Assembly: GCA_963837355.1 (NCBI GenBank)
Contig: CAWIMY010000007.1
Coordinates: forward strand, 744,001-808,000
Length of the DNA: 64,000 nucleotides
Direction: 5' to 3'
Source of the DNA: Aureispira sp963837355
Lineage (GTDB): Bacteria > Bacteroidota > Bacteroidia > Chitinophagales > Saprospiraceae
Position numbers and translations under genes: made by a program. Positions 26,336 to 35,131 of this stretch are shown piece by piece. The stretch's first letter is position 1, and each line of letters opens with the position of its first letter. A model generated the notes under the pieces. The model was not told where the DNA came from. It searched no databases and saw nothing but the letters and a program-made list of their open reading frames with translations.

Positions 26336-26407
26336 GGGGATTTTTTGTTATAATAAGGCACTAAAATTGTACTACAAAAAGGACAAAAACAGGTAGAGAA
26401 GGACGTT

Positions 26408-28873
26408 ATGAAAGTATGTATTGCAGAGAAACCGAGTGTTGCCAAAGAAATTGCGCACATTGTAGGGGCAAAGAGCCGCAAAGACGGTTATTTTGAGGGG
26501 AATGGTTACGCGGTAACGTGGACTTTTGGACACTTCTGTACGCTGTATGCTCCCGATGAATACAACCCCGATTGGAAGCAATGGAATTTGGATACCTTGC
26601 CGATGTTGCCCGAGCGTTTTGAAACGCGGTTGATGGACAATGCAGGGGTGAAAAAGCAATTTGGAGTCATCAAGAAGTTGTTTAAGAACGCCGAATTGGT
26701 CATCAATTGTGGGGATGCAGGGCAGGAGGGAGAGCTTATTCAGCGGTGGGTCATCAAGCAAGCTAATTACAAAGGCCCCGTACAACGGCTTTGGATTTCG
26801 TCGTTGACACCTGAGGCCATCAAAGATGGGTTTAAGAACCTCAAAGATGCCGCTTTGTATGATAATTTGTACTACGCAGGCAGCTCGCGTGCGATTGGCG
26901 ATTGGTTGTTGGGGATGAATGCCACCCGCTTGTATACTTTGCGCTATGGTGGCTATAAGCAAGTTTTGTCCATTGGGCGGGTACAAACACCCACCTTAGC
27001 GATGTTGGTAGAACGGCATTTGGAGATTGATAATTTTACACCTGAGCCCTATTGGGAGTTGCAAACGCTTTACCGCGAGACTTCCTTTAGTTGTACAGAG
27101 GGGAAATTTTTTAAGAAGGAGGATGGGGAAAAACTCTTCCAGCAGGTGGAGGGAAAGCCGTTTGTGATTACCGAAGCCAAGAAGAAAAAAGGCCGCGAAT
27201 TGCCGCCCAAGCTTTTTGATTTGACCAGTTTGCAGGTGTATTGTAATAATAAATTTGCCTTCTCTGCCGAACACACCCTCAAAGTAGTCCAACGGTTGTA
27301 CGAGCAAAAAGTAGTGACTTATCCCAGAGTAGACACCACTTATTTGCCCAACGACGTTTATCCCAAAATTGGCGGTATTTTACAAAAAATGACCGATTAT
27401 AGCCAATTTACCCAGCCTTTGGCGGGGCAGAAAATACGCAAATCCAAAAAGGTATTTGACGACAAAAAAGTAACCGATCACCACGCGATCATTCCGACAG
27501 GCTATCAGAAAAAATTAGACCCCAACGAACAGCGTGTTTATGACAGCATCGCTCGCCGCTTCATCGCGGCTTTTTATCCCGATTGTATTGTTTCCAACAC
27601 CACTGTTTTGGGAGAAGTAGACGGCGTGATTTTTAAAACGACGGGAAAGGAGATTTTAGAAGAAGGTTGGCGCGTTGTTCTGCCGCCGAGTACCAGCAAA
27701 AAAGACAAAGAAGAAAAGGTATTGCCGACTTTCGTCAAAGGTGAAACAGGGTCCCACGAACCTTCATTCGTAGAAAAGCAAACCCAACCGCCAAAATATT
27801 ATACCGACGCTAGCCTATTGCGCGCCATGGAAACGGCAGGAAAGAAGGTGGACGACGACGAACTGCGCGACTTAATGAAAGACAACGGCATTGGTCGCCC
27901 CTCTACTCGCGCCGCCATCATCGAAACCCTCTTCAAGCGCCAATACATCCAACGCAAGAAAAAGCTCATTATTCCCACCGAGGTCGGTGTTCAGCTCATG
28001 TCGATTGTAGAAAATGATTTGCTCAAATCGGCCGAATTAACAGGGCAATGGGAGAAGCAATTAAAAGAAATCGAAGCAGGCACCTACAAAGCAGGGCAAT
28101 TCATCCACGACATGAAGCGCCTAGTACAACGCCTGACCCACGAGGTCAAATCCGCGCGTTATGTGCAGCGCCTGACACCGCCCAAAACCACCCAGTTCGC
28201 CAAAAAACGTGCCCCCAAAGGCCAACAAGTAAAAACAATTAACACCAAGGCCAGTCGCAGCAAAAAAGCAAGCACAGCGGCCAGCAGCGGCTCCAAAACA
28301 GTAGTGGGCTACACCTGTCCCAAGTGCCAGCAGGGCACCCTGTTGAAGGGCTCCACGAGCTACGGCTGTTCCGCCTACAAAACAGGCTGCAATTTCCGCC
28401 TGCCCTTCATGGTCAAAGACAAAAAGATCTCCGACAACCAACTGCTCCGCCTCCTACAAAAGGGCGAAACCGTGCCATTGAAAGGCTTTAAAGACGACAA
28501 CGGCGAAAAAGCAGCAGGCGTGGTGTATTTGAATGCAAAAAAAGGGGTTGAGTGGCGCTCCTCCTCCGCGAATAGCACCGTTAGTCCAACAAGGCAAGAT
28601 ACCCCAGCAGGAGCGGGCACAGGCTCTTGGAACCGCAACCAGTTTGCGGCAACCAATGTCGAGAAAAAAAGTCTACCAAAGGCGCCCCCGTCCGAGCAGC
28701 TGCATTGCCCCAAATGCCAACAAGGAATTGTTGTCAAAGGCCAAACCGCCTACGGATGCAGTGCGTGGAAAAGTGGCTGCGATTTTCGCTACTCCTTTGA
28801 GCGCTTGCGCGAACAAGCAGGAAATCAACCCCTTAGCAAAGCCCTCGTGGTAGCGCTTCTAAAACAAGGCTAA
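26408..28873 (+). CDS. topB: DNA topoisomerase III
   Basis: This 821-residue type IA topoisomerase relaxes and decatenates DNA through a transient 5'-phosphotyrosyl link. The TOPRIM domain opens the protein (MKVCIAEKPSVAKEIAHIVG, with VINCGDAGQEGELIQRW as the acidic DxDxE-type site). The active-site Tyr is in KVVTYPRVDTTYLP (near residue 302). SIGRVQTPTLAMLV and DNGIGRPSTRAAIIE are further family motifs. Two C-terminal zinc ribbons follow (CPKCQQGTLLKG...GCNF and CPKCQQGIVVKG...GCDF). Length is at the upper end for TopB because of the two ribbons. It is monocistronic and ends just before a tRNA gene. Confidence 0.97.
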   Translation: MKVCIAEKPSVAKEIAHIVGAKSRKDGYFEGNGYAVTWTFGHFCTLYAPDEYNPDWKQWNLDTLPMLPERFETRLMDNAGVKKQFGVIKKLFKNAELVINCGDAGQEGELIQRWVIKQANYKGPVQRLWISSLTPEAIKDGFKNLKDAALYDNLYYAGSSRAIGDWLLGMNATRLYTLRYGGYKQVLSIGRVQTPTLAMLVERHLEIDNFTPEPYWELQTLYRETSFSCTEGKFFKKEDGEKLFQQVEGKPFVITEAKKKKGRELPPKLFDLTSLQVYCNNKFAFSAEHTLKVVQRLYEQKVVTYPRVDTTYLPNDVYPKIGGILQKMTDYSQFTQPLAGQKIRKSKKVFDDKKVTDHHAIIPTGYQKKLDPNEQRVYDSIARRFIAAFYPDCIVSNTTVLGEVDGVIFKTTGKEILEEGWRVVLPPSTSKKDKEEKVLPTFVKGETGSHEPSFVEKQTQPPKYYTDASLLRAMETAGKKVDDDELRDLMKDNGIGRPSTRAAIIETLFKRQYIQRKKKLIIPTEVGVQLMSIVENDLLKSAELTGQWEKQLKEIEAGTYKAGQFIHDMKRLVQRLTHEVKSARYVQRLTPPKTTQFAKKRAPKGQQVKTINTKASRSKKASTAASSGSKTVVGYTCPKCQQGTLLKGSTSYGCSAYKTGCNFRLPFMVKDKKISDNQLLRLLQKGETVPLKGFKDDNGEKAAGVVYLNAKKGVEWRSSSANSTVSPTRQDTPAGAGTGSWNRNQFAATNVEKKSLPKAPPSEQLHCPKCQQGIVVKGQTAYGCSAWKSGCDFRYSFERLREQAGNQPLSKALVVALLKQG

Positions 28874-28920
28874 GCCCCGCCAAAAAAAATAAAAAAATCT
28901 TCAAAAAAAGACCGTCAAAA

Positions 28921-28951
28921 TTTGCCAAAACCAAAATCTGCCGTATATTTG
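28921..28951 (+). promoter_or_regulatory. Bacteroidota-type promoter of tRNA-Leu
   Basis: TTTG (28921-28924), a 19-bp spacer and TATATTTG (28944-28951, TAnnTTTG) match the primary sigma-factor promoter described for Bacteroides (-33 TTTG, -7 TAnnTTTG). The tRNA starts about 55 bp downstream. Confidence 0.75.
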
Positions 28952-29006
28952 CCATCGCTTCGTTACACAAGTACTGCTTGTTGCTCGAAGTTTTATAAGT
29001 CTACTT

Positions 29007-29093
29007 GCCCTGATGGCGGAATTGGTAGACGCGCTGGATTCAAAATCCAGTTCTCGCAAGGGAGTGGGGGTTCGATTCCCCCTCGGGGCACCA
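29007..29093 (+). tRNA. tRNA-Leu (anticodon CAA)
   Basis: This is an 87-nt class II tRNA. The acceptor stem GCCCTGA pairs with TCGGGGC, the anticodon stem CTGGA/TCCAG encloses TTCAAAA (anticodon CAA, codon UUG), a variable arm follows, the T-loop is GGTTCGATTCC, and CCA is encoded. Its 3' end is followed by a terminator and then by an AT-rich island whose first ORF starts like an integrase. The tRNA is the probable attachment site of that island. Confidence 0.97.
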
Positions 29094-29104
29094 AACTTTT
29101 TTAT

Positions 29105-29141
29105 AAAAGCCTTCTCAGAATTTTCTGGGAAGGCTTTTTTT
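29105..29141 (+). terminator. Rho-independent terminator after tRNA-Leu
   Basis: AAAAGCCTTC and GAAGGCTTTT form the stem, with an inner TCAGAA/TTTTCTGG part, and a T run follows. It separates the tRNA from the island. Confidence 0.88.
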
Positions 29142-29406
29142 GTGGGAGTAGGTACAACTGAAAAAGGCTGGATATCTACTAATATGGTTAGGAGTCGAAA
29201 CATTTCCCCGCATTTTTTTCGTATACCGTCTTTATATACCCGTTCGAGCGCCTCTTCCCTACGGGCGGATCGACCTATTAGGGGCGAGCTCTGAAATATG
29301 CTTGTCTTTCCCTACACTTCACCCTAAACAAAAAGTAGAATTAAATAGGAATCTTAAAAAATGTCCGTAAATTTGTCCGTATACTTAAAAACGTCTGGGA
29401 ATAATT

Positions 29407-30066
29407 ATGGCAACAATTAATTTTTATTTAGACAAACCTGATAAAAAAGGATTTGCACCAATTCATCTTCAGGATTATGGTGTTGCACAGAGAAGGAAGC
29501 GTCTAGTTTTGTTTGGAACAAAACTAGACTCAAAAATAGAGTTAATAAGCCCTACCCATTCAAAGGGAAATTATAGGACAGTTCGTCAAGCTCTTAAGGG
29601 AATACCAAAACTACAAAATGGTGGTACTGATTCAAATGATAGATTACATCACTGTCGTAGGTTAGGGGAACTAAATTTACGTCGTATTCGAGCTACTTGC
29701 GAGGGTGGTTTTTGGAGAGATTGGAGTGATGATTTAAAATTAGATTGCCATAAAAAGGAAAGCGGTAAACAGTTTAAGAGCGTTTATGGTCGAATGAGTT
29801 GGAATGAGGTAGCTCCGACCATGACAACATACTGCATTGGATTGAGTAATGGACGATTTGGTCATCCAGAGGAAGACAGAGCAATATCTCTTCGTGAGGC
29901 AGCTATTTTTCAAGACTTTCCAAGATCCTATGATTTTATAAATCCAAATGTAAAATTTTCGGCTACTGCTTTAGCTCGTCAAATAGGTAATGCTGTTCCA
30001 GTTGGACTAGGCAAAGTTGTAGGCACATGTATAATAAGACACTTGGAAGAATATGAAAAGGAATAA
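29407..30066 (+). pseudogene. Chimeric ORF: integrase N-terminus fused to C-terminal part of a C5-cytosine methyltransferase
   Basis: Residues 1-21 (MATINFYLDKPDKKGFAPIH) read like the arm-binding start of Bacteroidota tyrosine recombinases. From residue 22 the sequence is Dcm-like: QDYGVAQRRKRLVLFGT is motif VIII, a target-recognition region follows, and RMSWNEVAPTMTTYCIG, DRAISLREAAIFQDFP and ALARQIGNAVPVGLGK are motifs IX-X and the C-terminal helix. Motifs I-VI, including the PC catalytic Cys and the SAM site, are absent, so it cannot methylate DNA. A deletion that joined the two genes in frame explains this best. The ORF overlaps the next gene by 14 bp and may only supply promoter and translation start for the operon. 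Confidence 0.8.
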
Positions 30067-32149
30067 GAATATACTGAAATGGAGTTTTGATGTTAATACA
30101 TTCCGACTAATAGGACGGGATCTAATAACAGATCCTATTACTGCATTATTTGAGTTAGTTAAAAATTCTTACGATGCAAATGCTGAAAATGTTCGGATTA
30201 GATTTATTAACATTGAGGAAAGGTCTAGACACAGTAAAATTATCATAGAAGATGATGGTTATGGTATGTCATTAGATGATATACGGAGCAAGTGGATGGT
30301 TATTGGCACACCTAGTAAGCGAACGAGAAAATTCTCCCCTAAACCATACGAAAGAAGGCACATAGGAGAAAAGGGAATAGGTCGTTTTGCTGTAGATAAA
30401 CTAGGACAACACGTAAAAATAAGAACACGTAAAGCAAATGACACGGAAGAATTAGTTGTAACAATCGATTGGCAAACTTATGAAGATTTAGCCAATCGAA
30501 CACAACCCCAGTTATTCACTGATGTAGAAAATGTATTTGAATACGTGAAGCCAACATTTGAAAATGGAACTACTTTAGAAATTTCTAGACCAAGACAAAT
30601 ATGGTCGTTAGACGATATTCGCCGTTCCTCTAAAGAACTATCGCGCCTGGTCTCTCCTTTCTATGATTCAAAATATCCGTTTAATATTTCCATTCAGGCT
30701 GAAGAATTTGAGCCATTTCTTAAAGAAGTAAAGGTTGAAAATAAAGAAAGAAATTTTGCTTCTCATTCTTTTAAGCTCAATTACAATGAAAAAGAAGAAT
30801 GTCAAGAGTATTTATATTTTGATAAAAAGGAAAAAAAGATAAAAATAAAAAAATGTGACAAGAAAGACTTTGGATATGTAAAATTTTATTTTTATTATTT
30901 CGACGCAAGTGCTAAGAATAGATTTAACACACATCATAAAGGGACATCTGTAAAAATAGACGGTATAAAAATATATCGTGATGGGATACTTACGACACCT
31001 TTCGCTGAATACGAAGCTAATGATGAAAAAAGAAGAGATGTATTAGGCATCAATAAAAGGAGATGGCATAATACATTCGATAGAGTTGGAACGAGGGACT
31101 GTATTGGCTATGTAGAAATAACTAAAGAGGGGAATCCTGCGATAACAGATTCTACCAATAGACAAGACTTTTTGAGTACTAAAGAATATGCGTCACTCAA
31201 AGACTTTATATACGAGCAAATAGATGTTTTTATGGAAGTACGAAAGCATGAGAGAGAGGAGGTGAAACAGCAAAAAGTAACTTCTTTTGAAACCGCAAAA
31301 TCTATTGTCGGAGATTTAGGGAAAGAGCTAGAACGACTTAGTAAGGAAAAATCAGTAAAACAACAAAACACTATTGTTCAAGATATTGTACGAAAATGGC
31401 CAGAAGTTGAAAGGGGCCTGAGAGCCGTTACCACAGAGTACAAGCAAACTGAAAAAGAAAGTGTTCGTAAGAAAAGAATGTATTTTAGTCTAATGTCTTT
31501 ATCTTTATATGCAGCTAATATATCACATGCTGTCCGAACTACAATCTATTCGATAAAAGATGATGCAACATACATTGAAGATAATATCAAAAGCGAAAAA
31601 CTTAAGAAAAAAGCTGTCCGTATAAATCGTGAAATTAAACGATTATTAAAAGTTGTTGATTTTATGCTTAAATACGCTAAAACAGATTTACCAGCAGAAT
31701 ATTTTAATGTGAGTGATTTAATAAACAATGTTTTTGACGCTCATGAAACTATATTTATTGAAAAAAGAATAGAATTTGATTTGGATTTAGAACCAGATTT
31801 GCATCTTTATGGAAATAATATTTTTTTTCAAGATATAATAACAAACCTAGTAAGTAATTCTATTAAAGCATTAGATGGAGTATTTGTAAAGAAAATCTTA
31901 TGTAAAACAGAATCAAACGAAACAGAAATGGTTATCTCGTTCACTGATAACGGCGTCGGTATTCCCACTCCTAAAAGAGACTGGGTATTTGAAGTTTATA
32001 ACACAACTACTCCTGAGCAAGGAGGGGCAGGTATTGGTCTATATGTTGTAAAAACAAATGTTGAAGCATTAGATGGTAGAATTAGTATAGTGGACAATTA
32101 TGATGGAGGAGGAATTACGTTCAAAATTGTCTTGCCCTTTAAAAAATAG
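30053..32149 (+). CDS. Double GHKL protein: MORC/Hsp90-like ATPase + histidine kinase module (698 aa)
   Basis: Two ATP-binding GHKL modules lie in one chain. The first (residues ~15-180) is of the MutL/Hsp90/MORC type: TALFELVKNSYDANAENV (N box), EDDGYGMSLDDI (G1), GEKGIGRFAVDKLGQ (G2). A middle S5-like transducer region (~280-400) and a coiled coil (~400-475) follow. The C-terminal part is a histidine kinase: NISHAVRTTIYSI (H box, His near 492), DIITNLVSNSIKAL (N box), FTDNGVGI (G1) and GGAGIGLYVVKTNV (G2). There is no membrane segment or PAS domain, so it senses an internal cue, perhaps via the first ATPase. A cognate receiver gene follows after 2 bp. GHKL proteins near restriction-modification genes have been described (Iyer, Abhiman and Aravind 2008). 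Low GC suggests transfer. Confidence 0.85.
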   Translation: MKRNKNILKWSFDVNTFRLIGRDLITDPITALFELVKNSYDANAENVRIRFINIEERSRHSKIIIEDDGYGMSLDDIRSKWMVIGTPSKRTRKFSPKPYERRHIGEKGIGRFAVDKLGQHVKIRTRKANDTEELVVTIDWQTYEDLANRTQPQLFTDVENVFEYVKPTFENGTTLEISRPRQIWSLDDIRRSSKELSRLVSPFYDSKYPFNISIQAEEFEPFLKEVKVENKERNFASHSFKLNYNEKEECQEYLYFDKKEKKIKIKKCDKKDFGYVKFYFYYFDASAKNRFNTHHKGTSVKIDGIKIYRDGILTTPFAEYEANDEKRRDVLGINKRRWHNTFDRVGTRDCIGYVEITKEGNPAITDSTNRQDFLSTKEYASLKDFIYEQIDVFMEVRKHEREEVKQQKVTSFETAKSIVGDLGKELERLSKEKSVKQQNTIVQDIVRKWPEVERGLRAVTTEYKQTEKESVRKKRMYFSLMSLSLYAANISHAVRTTIYSIKDDATYIEDNIKSEKLKKKAVRINREIKRLLKVVDFMLKYAKTDLPAEYFNVSDLINNVFDAHETIFIEKRIEFDLDLEPDLHLYGNNIFFQDIITNLVSNSIKALDGVFVKKILCKTESNETEMVISFTDNGVGIPTPKRDWVFEVYNTTTPEQGGAGIGLYVVKTNVEALDGRISIVDNYDGGGITFKIVLPFKK

Positions 32150-32151
32150 AA

Positions 32152-32769
32152 ATGGGAAATAGTGATATTAATATAGTAATAATAGACGATGATTTAGAAA
32201 TGGAATCACGTCCTCTCTACGAAGAGCTTATCGAAAAATATAGCGCTGAGGCTATTTTTTGGAAAAAAGATGCCGAACAAGGGGTAAAGTTTGTAAGTGA
32301 TAATCTAGATAGGAAGACCATCATTATTTTAGATTATGATTTTGGAAGTCAAACAGTTAATGGGCTCAAAATATTTCAGGAATTGCAAAAAAAATCTTCT
32401 CTCCTTTACATAATACTCTACACCGCTAAATCTATAAATGAGATACCCAATAATGAATTGAAAATATTTATTAATGACCATTTAATGGCATTCATTGACA
32501 AAGCTGAGCATGGATATAAAAAAGCCCTTTTAGAAATAGAGAAAGCAATAAGTTATCTAAATAATAGAGTTGACTCCATTTTAGAAGAGTGGATTATACG
32601 GCACAAGTTTTTTACAACAGAAGAGCCAGTTATGAGAATTAAAAATGGAGAACTTATCAAATTGAAAGATATCCTAATTGAAATCAGAAAAGATTCCACT
32701 TTTGGTCGTGAAATGAAAAAAAATATTATTGGGGTAGCTATTTCGCTCATGCAAAATGAAAGAATTTAA
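32152..32769 (+). CDS. Response-regulator receiver protein with helical tail (205 aa)
   Basis: The first ~120 residues form a complete receiver: acidic pocket IIDDDLEM (Asp12-14), phosphoacceptor Asp61 in TIIILDYDFG, switch Thr91 in IILYTAKS and Lys117 in AFIDKAEH. The last ~85 residues are helical with no DNA-binding motif (YKKALLEIEKAISYLNN, then EEWIIRHKFFT), so it should act by protein contact rather than as a transcription factor. It sits between the kinase and the protease-like gene (overlap of 14 bp with the latter). This suggests that it carries the phosphoryl signal from one to the other. Confidence 0.85.
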   Translation: MGNSDINIVIIDDDLEMESRPLYEELIEKYSAEAIFWKKDAEQGVKFVSDNLDRKTIIILDYDFGSQTVNGLKIFQELQKKSSLLYIILYTAKSINEIPNNELKIFINDHLMAFIDKAEHGYKKALLEIEKAISYLNNRVDSILEEWIIRHKFFTTEEPVMRIKNGELIKLKDILIEIRKDSTFGREMKKNIIGVAISLMQNERI

Positions 32770-33418
32770 GAGAGAAATCATTAGAAATATGACAAATGTA
32801 ATAGTACTCTTTGATGATGATGATCAGGATAGAGGGAGATATTTTGAGACTAGTGCTGAGAGATTAGGAATAGAGAGTAGCATTAACACTCATTATATAA
32901 CAACATCAACAAGCAGACCTGTTGATACCTTTATTGAGAAATTTGATGGACAGCCATTTATTTTTGTAGCCTTTACACACGGCGATATTGATAAAATATT
33001 GGTTAACGGAGATCCATATGTTGACAAGAGCTCTGCTTACTTATTCGGTAGTACTCTTTTCTATGCAAACGCTTGCTTAACTGCTAAGGAGCTTGGCCCC
33101 TTCCTTGTAGATGAAAGTAGTTGTACTATTTTCCTAGGCTATGATTCTACGATTACATCGTGTAATGCAGAAGCTGAACCTATCTATCAGTTGTGCGAAA
33201 ATAAATTCATGGACTGTTTCTTGCATCAAGGAATGAATGTACAACAATCTTTGAAAGAAATGTATACAACTTATGAGCAAATGAAACAGCATTTACTAAG
33301 TGAATATGGTCTTTTTGAAGCCAATATCTTAAATGATAATCTTAGTGCATTCAAGGTGATATGTTCTGATGACGTATTAGAACTAACAAGGACATACTTT
33401 GGATATAATGACTTATAG
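32756..33418 (+). CDS. Small caspase/CHAT-like protease candidate (220 aa)
   Basis: The ATG at 32756 overlaps the receiver gene; a second ATG 12 codons on (MTNVIVLFDDDDQD) is also possible. Clan CD features are visible: a hydrophobic strand ending in His-Gly (FIFVAFTHGD, His75), a second strand ending in Ala-Cys (LFYANACLTA, Cys107), then a further strand CTIFLGYDST and a helix with NVQQSLKEMYTTY. This is the order found in CHAT and caspase domains (HG then AC, then a 'G-A-x-x-V-I' type strand). The protein has little else, so it may be a minimal effector switched on by the receiver. The family assignment is by eye. An inactive fold relative is possible. Confidence 0.62.
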   Translation: MKEFKREIIRNMTNVIVLFDDDDQDRGRYFETSAERLGIESSINTHYITTSTSRPVDTFIEKFDGQPFIFVAFTHGDIDKILVNGDPYVDKSSAYLFGSTLFYANACLTAKELGPFLVDESSCTIFLGYDSTITSCNAEAEPIYQLCENKFMDCFLHQGMNVQQSLKEMYTTYEQMKQHLLSEYGLFEANILNDNLSAFKVICSDDVLELTRTYFGYNDL

Positions 33419-33526
33419 ATGAATAGTATGATTGCTATATGAGCACGCGTATTTAATTTTACGGAATTCGAGAAGGTAAAATAAATTTGTAGATTTTGTC
33501 ATTGTATATATAGTATAGGAATGTAG

Positions 33527-33564
33527 AAAGACCCAACAATCAATAGACTGTCGGGTCTTTTTTT
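33527..33564 (+). terminator. Rho-independent terminator closing the island operon
   Basis: AAAGACCC and GGGTCTTT enclose a loop of about 18 bases with some inner pairing (ACA/TGT), followed by TTTTTT. It lies about 110 bp behind the protease-like gene. Confidence 0.8.
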
Positions 33565-33616
33565 GTTGGGGGAATAGCAAAGGAAAATCTCCCACTTTTT
33601 TAGGGCAATACTCCTA

Positions 33617-33624
33617 TATTTTTG
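33617..33624 (+). promoter_or_regulatory. Candidate -7 box (TATTTTTG)
   Basis: It fits the Bacteroidota TAnnTTTG consensus, 53 bp before the start of the acetolactate-decarboxylase-like gene. No TTTG at the proper -33 distance is seen, so support is partial. Confidence 0.4.
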
Positions 33625-33676
33625 TATACTAGACTACAAGACGATTCGCTAAAAGCACCTCAAACAACTATAAGAA

Positions 33677-34399
33677 ATGAAAACAATACTTGCATTGCTT
33701 GCCCTTGGCATTATGGCCTGTGACTCGACCAATAAGCCACCCAACCCCAACCCTACAGAAACCTATTCTAAGGTAAAAAATGTCGGTGCCATGAAGGATG
33801 TAAAGTGGAAAGGAGAATTAGAAGGGAAGATTGTGTTGGACACTATTGCCGATAGAAATGGGCTGTATGGATTGGGGCCATTGAGCTATCTTTCAGGGGA
33901 AATACTTATTAATGATGGGAAAAGTTACCTGTCCAAAGTAAACGCTGATTCGACCATGACGGTCGAAGAAAGTTATGATATTTCCGCGCCGTTCTTTGTC
34001 TATGCCAATGTGACCGAATGGGTAGAAGTAGAAGTGCCCTCAACGGTTATCAGCATTCAAGAATTGGAAAAATTCATTGATAACAAGACAACGGATTTTC
34101 AAAGACCGTTTGTGTTCAAGTTGAAGGGGCAAGTTTCGAAGGCCGTAATTCACATTCAAAATCTACCTCTAGGGACAAAAGTCTCTTCTCCTGAGCAAGC
34201 GCATCAAGGACAAGTTAAATATGCGCTCCACCAAGAAGAATCGGAAATCATCGGCTTCTTCTCTACTGAACACAAAGGAATTTTTACGCACCATGATTCC
34301 TTTCTACATATGCACTTAATGACCCAAGACAAAAGCAAGATGGGGCATTTGGATGAATTAGCAATAAAAAAGATGAAATTGTACCTGCCAAAGAAGTAG
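33677..34399 (+). CDS. Acetolactate decarboxylase-like lipoprotein
   Basis: The 240-residue protein has a lipobox (LALGIMACDST) and an alpha-acetolactate decarboxylase fold: GLYGLGPLSYLSGEILIND near the start of the domain, and the metal-binding run IIGFFSTEHKGIFTHHDS, LHMHLMT (HxH) and MGHLDELAI (third His). The family (PF03306) makes acetoin from acetolactate. Here the protein would be lipid-anchored in the envelope, where acetolactate supply is unclear, so the real substrate may differ. No acetolactate synthase is nearby. A Crp-type regulator follows after 39 bp. Confidence 0.72.
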   Translation: MKTILALLALGIMACDSTNKPPNPNPTETYSKVKNVGAMKDVKWKGELEGKIVLDTIADRNGLYGLGPLSYLSGEILINDGKSYLSKVNADSTMTVEESYDISAPFFVYANVTEWVEVEVPSTVISIQELEKFIDNKTTDFQRPFVFKLKGQVSKAVIHIQNLPLGTKVSSPEQAHQGQVKYALHQEESEIIGFFSTEHKGIFTHHDSFLHMHLMTQDKSKMGHLDELAIKKMKLYLPKK

Positions 34400-34438
34400 C
34401 CTTTTATTGCCAAAAACACAAAACCAACCCTCGAAAAA

Positions 34439-35008
34439 ATGAACAAAGCTGCGCTCTTCTCTGTCTACCAACATCCCCTCATCGGCTATGACGACTTTCA
34501 AAAAATTATCTCCGCGCATCGAGCATTCAAATTCTCAAAAGGAGCTGTTTTATTAAAGGCAGGGCAAGTTGCCAACAACTACCACTTAATCGAGGAGGGG
34601 TTGACCAGAGCGTATGTCCACGATTTTGATGGCAGGGAGATTACTACGGAGTTTTATGCGCCAAACGAATTTTCGATTGAAGTTTCATCGTTGTTTCAGC
34701 GCCTTCCAACTCAGGAAACCATTGTGGCCGTCACGGATGGAACCGCTTGGGAAATGAAATTTGATACCTTTCAAGAGTTGTTTCACCGCATAGAGGGGTT
34801 TCGAGAGTGGGGGCGAAGTTGGAGCGCGCAACAGTTGTTCAATGCCAAACAGCGCTCTATTGACATCATTACTAAAACGGCTACGGAGCGCTATTTAGCA
34901 GTTTTAGAAGAGCGTCCTGAAATTATCCAGTACGCCCCAGTAAAGTATATTGCTTCCTATTTGGGCATTACCGACACGTCGTTGAGTAGAATTAGAAAAG
35001 AAATGTAG
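34439..35008 (+). CDS. Crp/Fnr-type transcription regulator
   Basis: The 189-residue protein has an N-terminal cyclic-nucleotide-binding-like barrel (FKFSKGAVLLKAGQVANN, YHLIEEGLTRAY, ITTEFYAPNEF). A helical hinge and a C-terminal helix-turn-helix follow (APVKYIASYLGITDTSLSRI). It lacks a clear cAMP-binding Arg, as is common in the short Bacteroidota members. It probably regulates the upstream lipoprotein gene or the thioredoxin-like gene downstream. Confidence 0.88.
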   Translation: MNKAALFSVYQHPLIGYDDFQKIISAHRAFKFSKGAVLLKAGQVANNYHLIEEGLTRAYVHDFDGREITTEFYAPNEFSIEVSSLFQRLPTQETIVAVTDGTAWEMKFDTFQELFHRIEGFREWGRSWSAQQLFNAKQRSIDIITKTATERYLAVLEERPEIIQYAPVKYIASYLGITDTSLSRIRKEM

Positions 35009-35131
35009 CGTGTTCTTGTTTTCCTGTCATAGGACAAGTTTTTCTTGCATCCAGTAGGCTACTTTTGTCAAGCAGGTAGGAAACCAATACTTACTTGTGC
35101 TTTATTGACTGTCCTTAATAAAAATAACAAC

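Noticed and set aside
29407..30066. Functional cytosine DNA methyltransferase
   Set aside because: The SAM-binding motif I and the catalytic PC motif IV are missing; only the C-terminal motifs remain, behind an integrase-like start.
29094..33676. Duplicated tRNA 3' end as attR of the island
   Set aside because: I looked for a copy of the tRNA-Leu 3' segment downstream of the operon and could not find a convincing one; the far border of the island is undefined.
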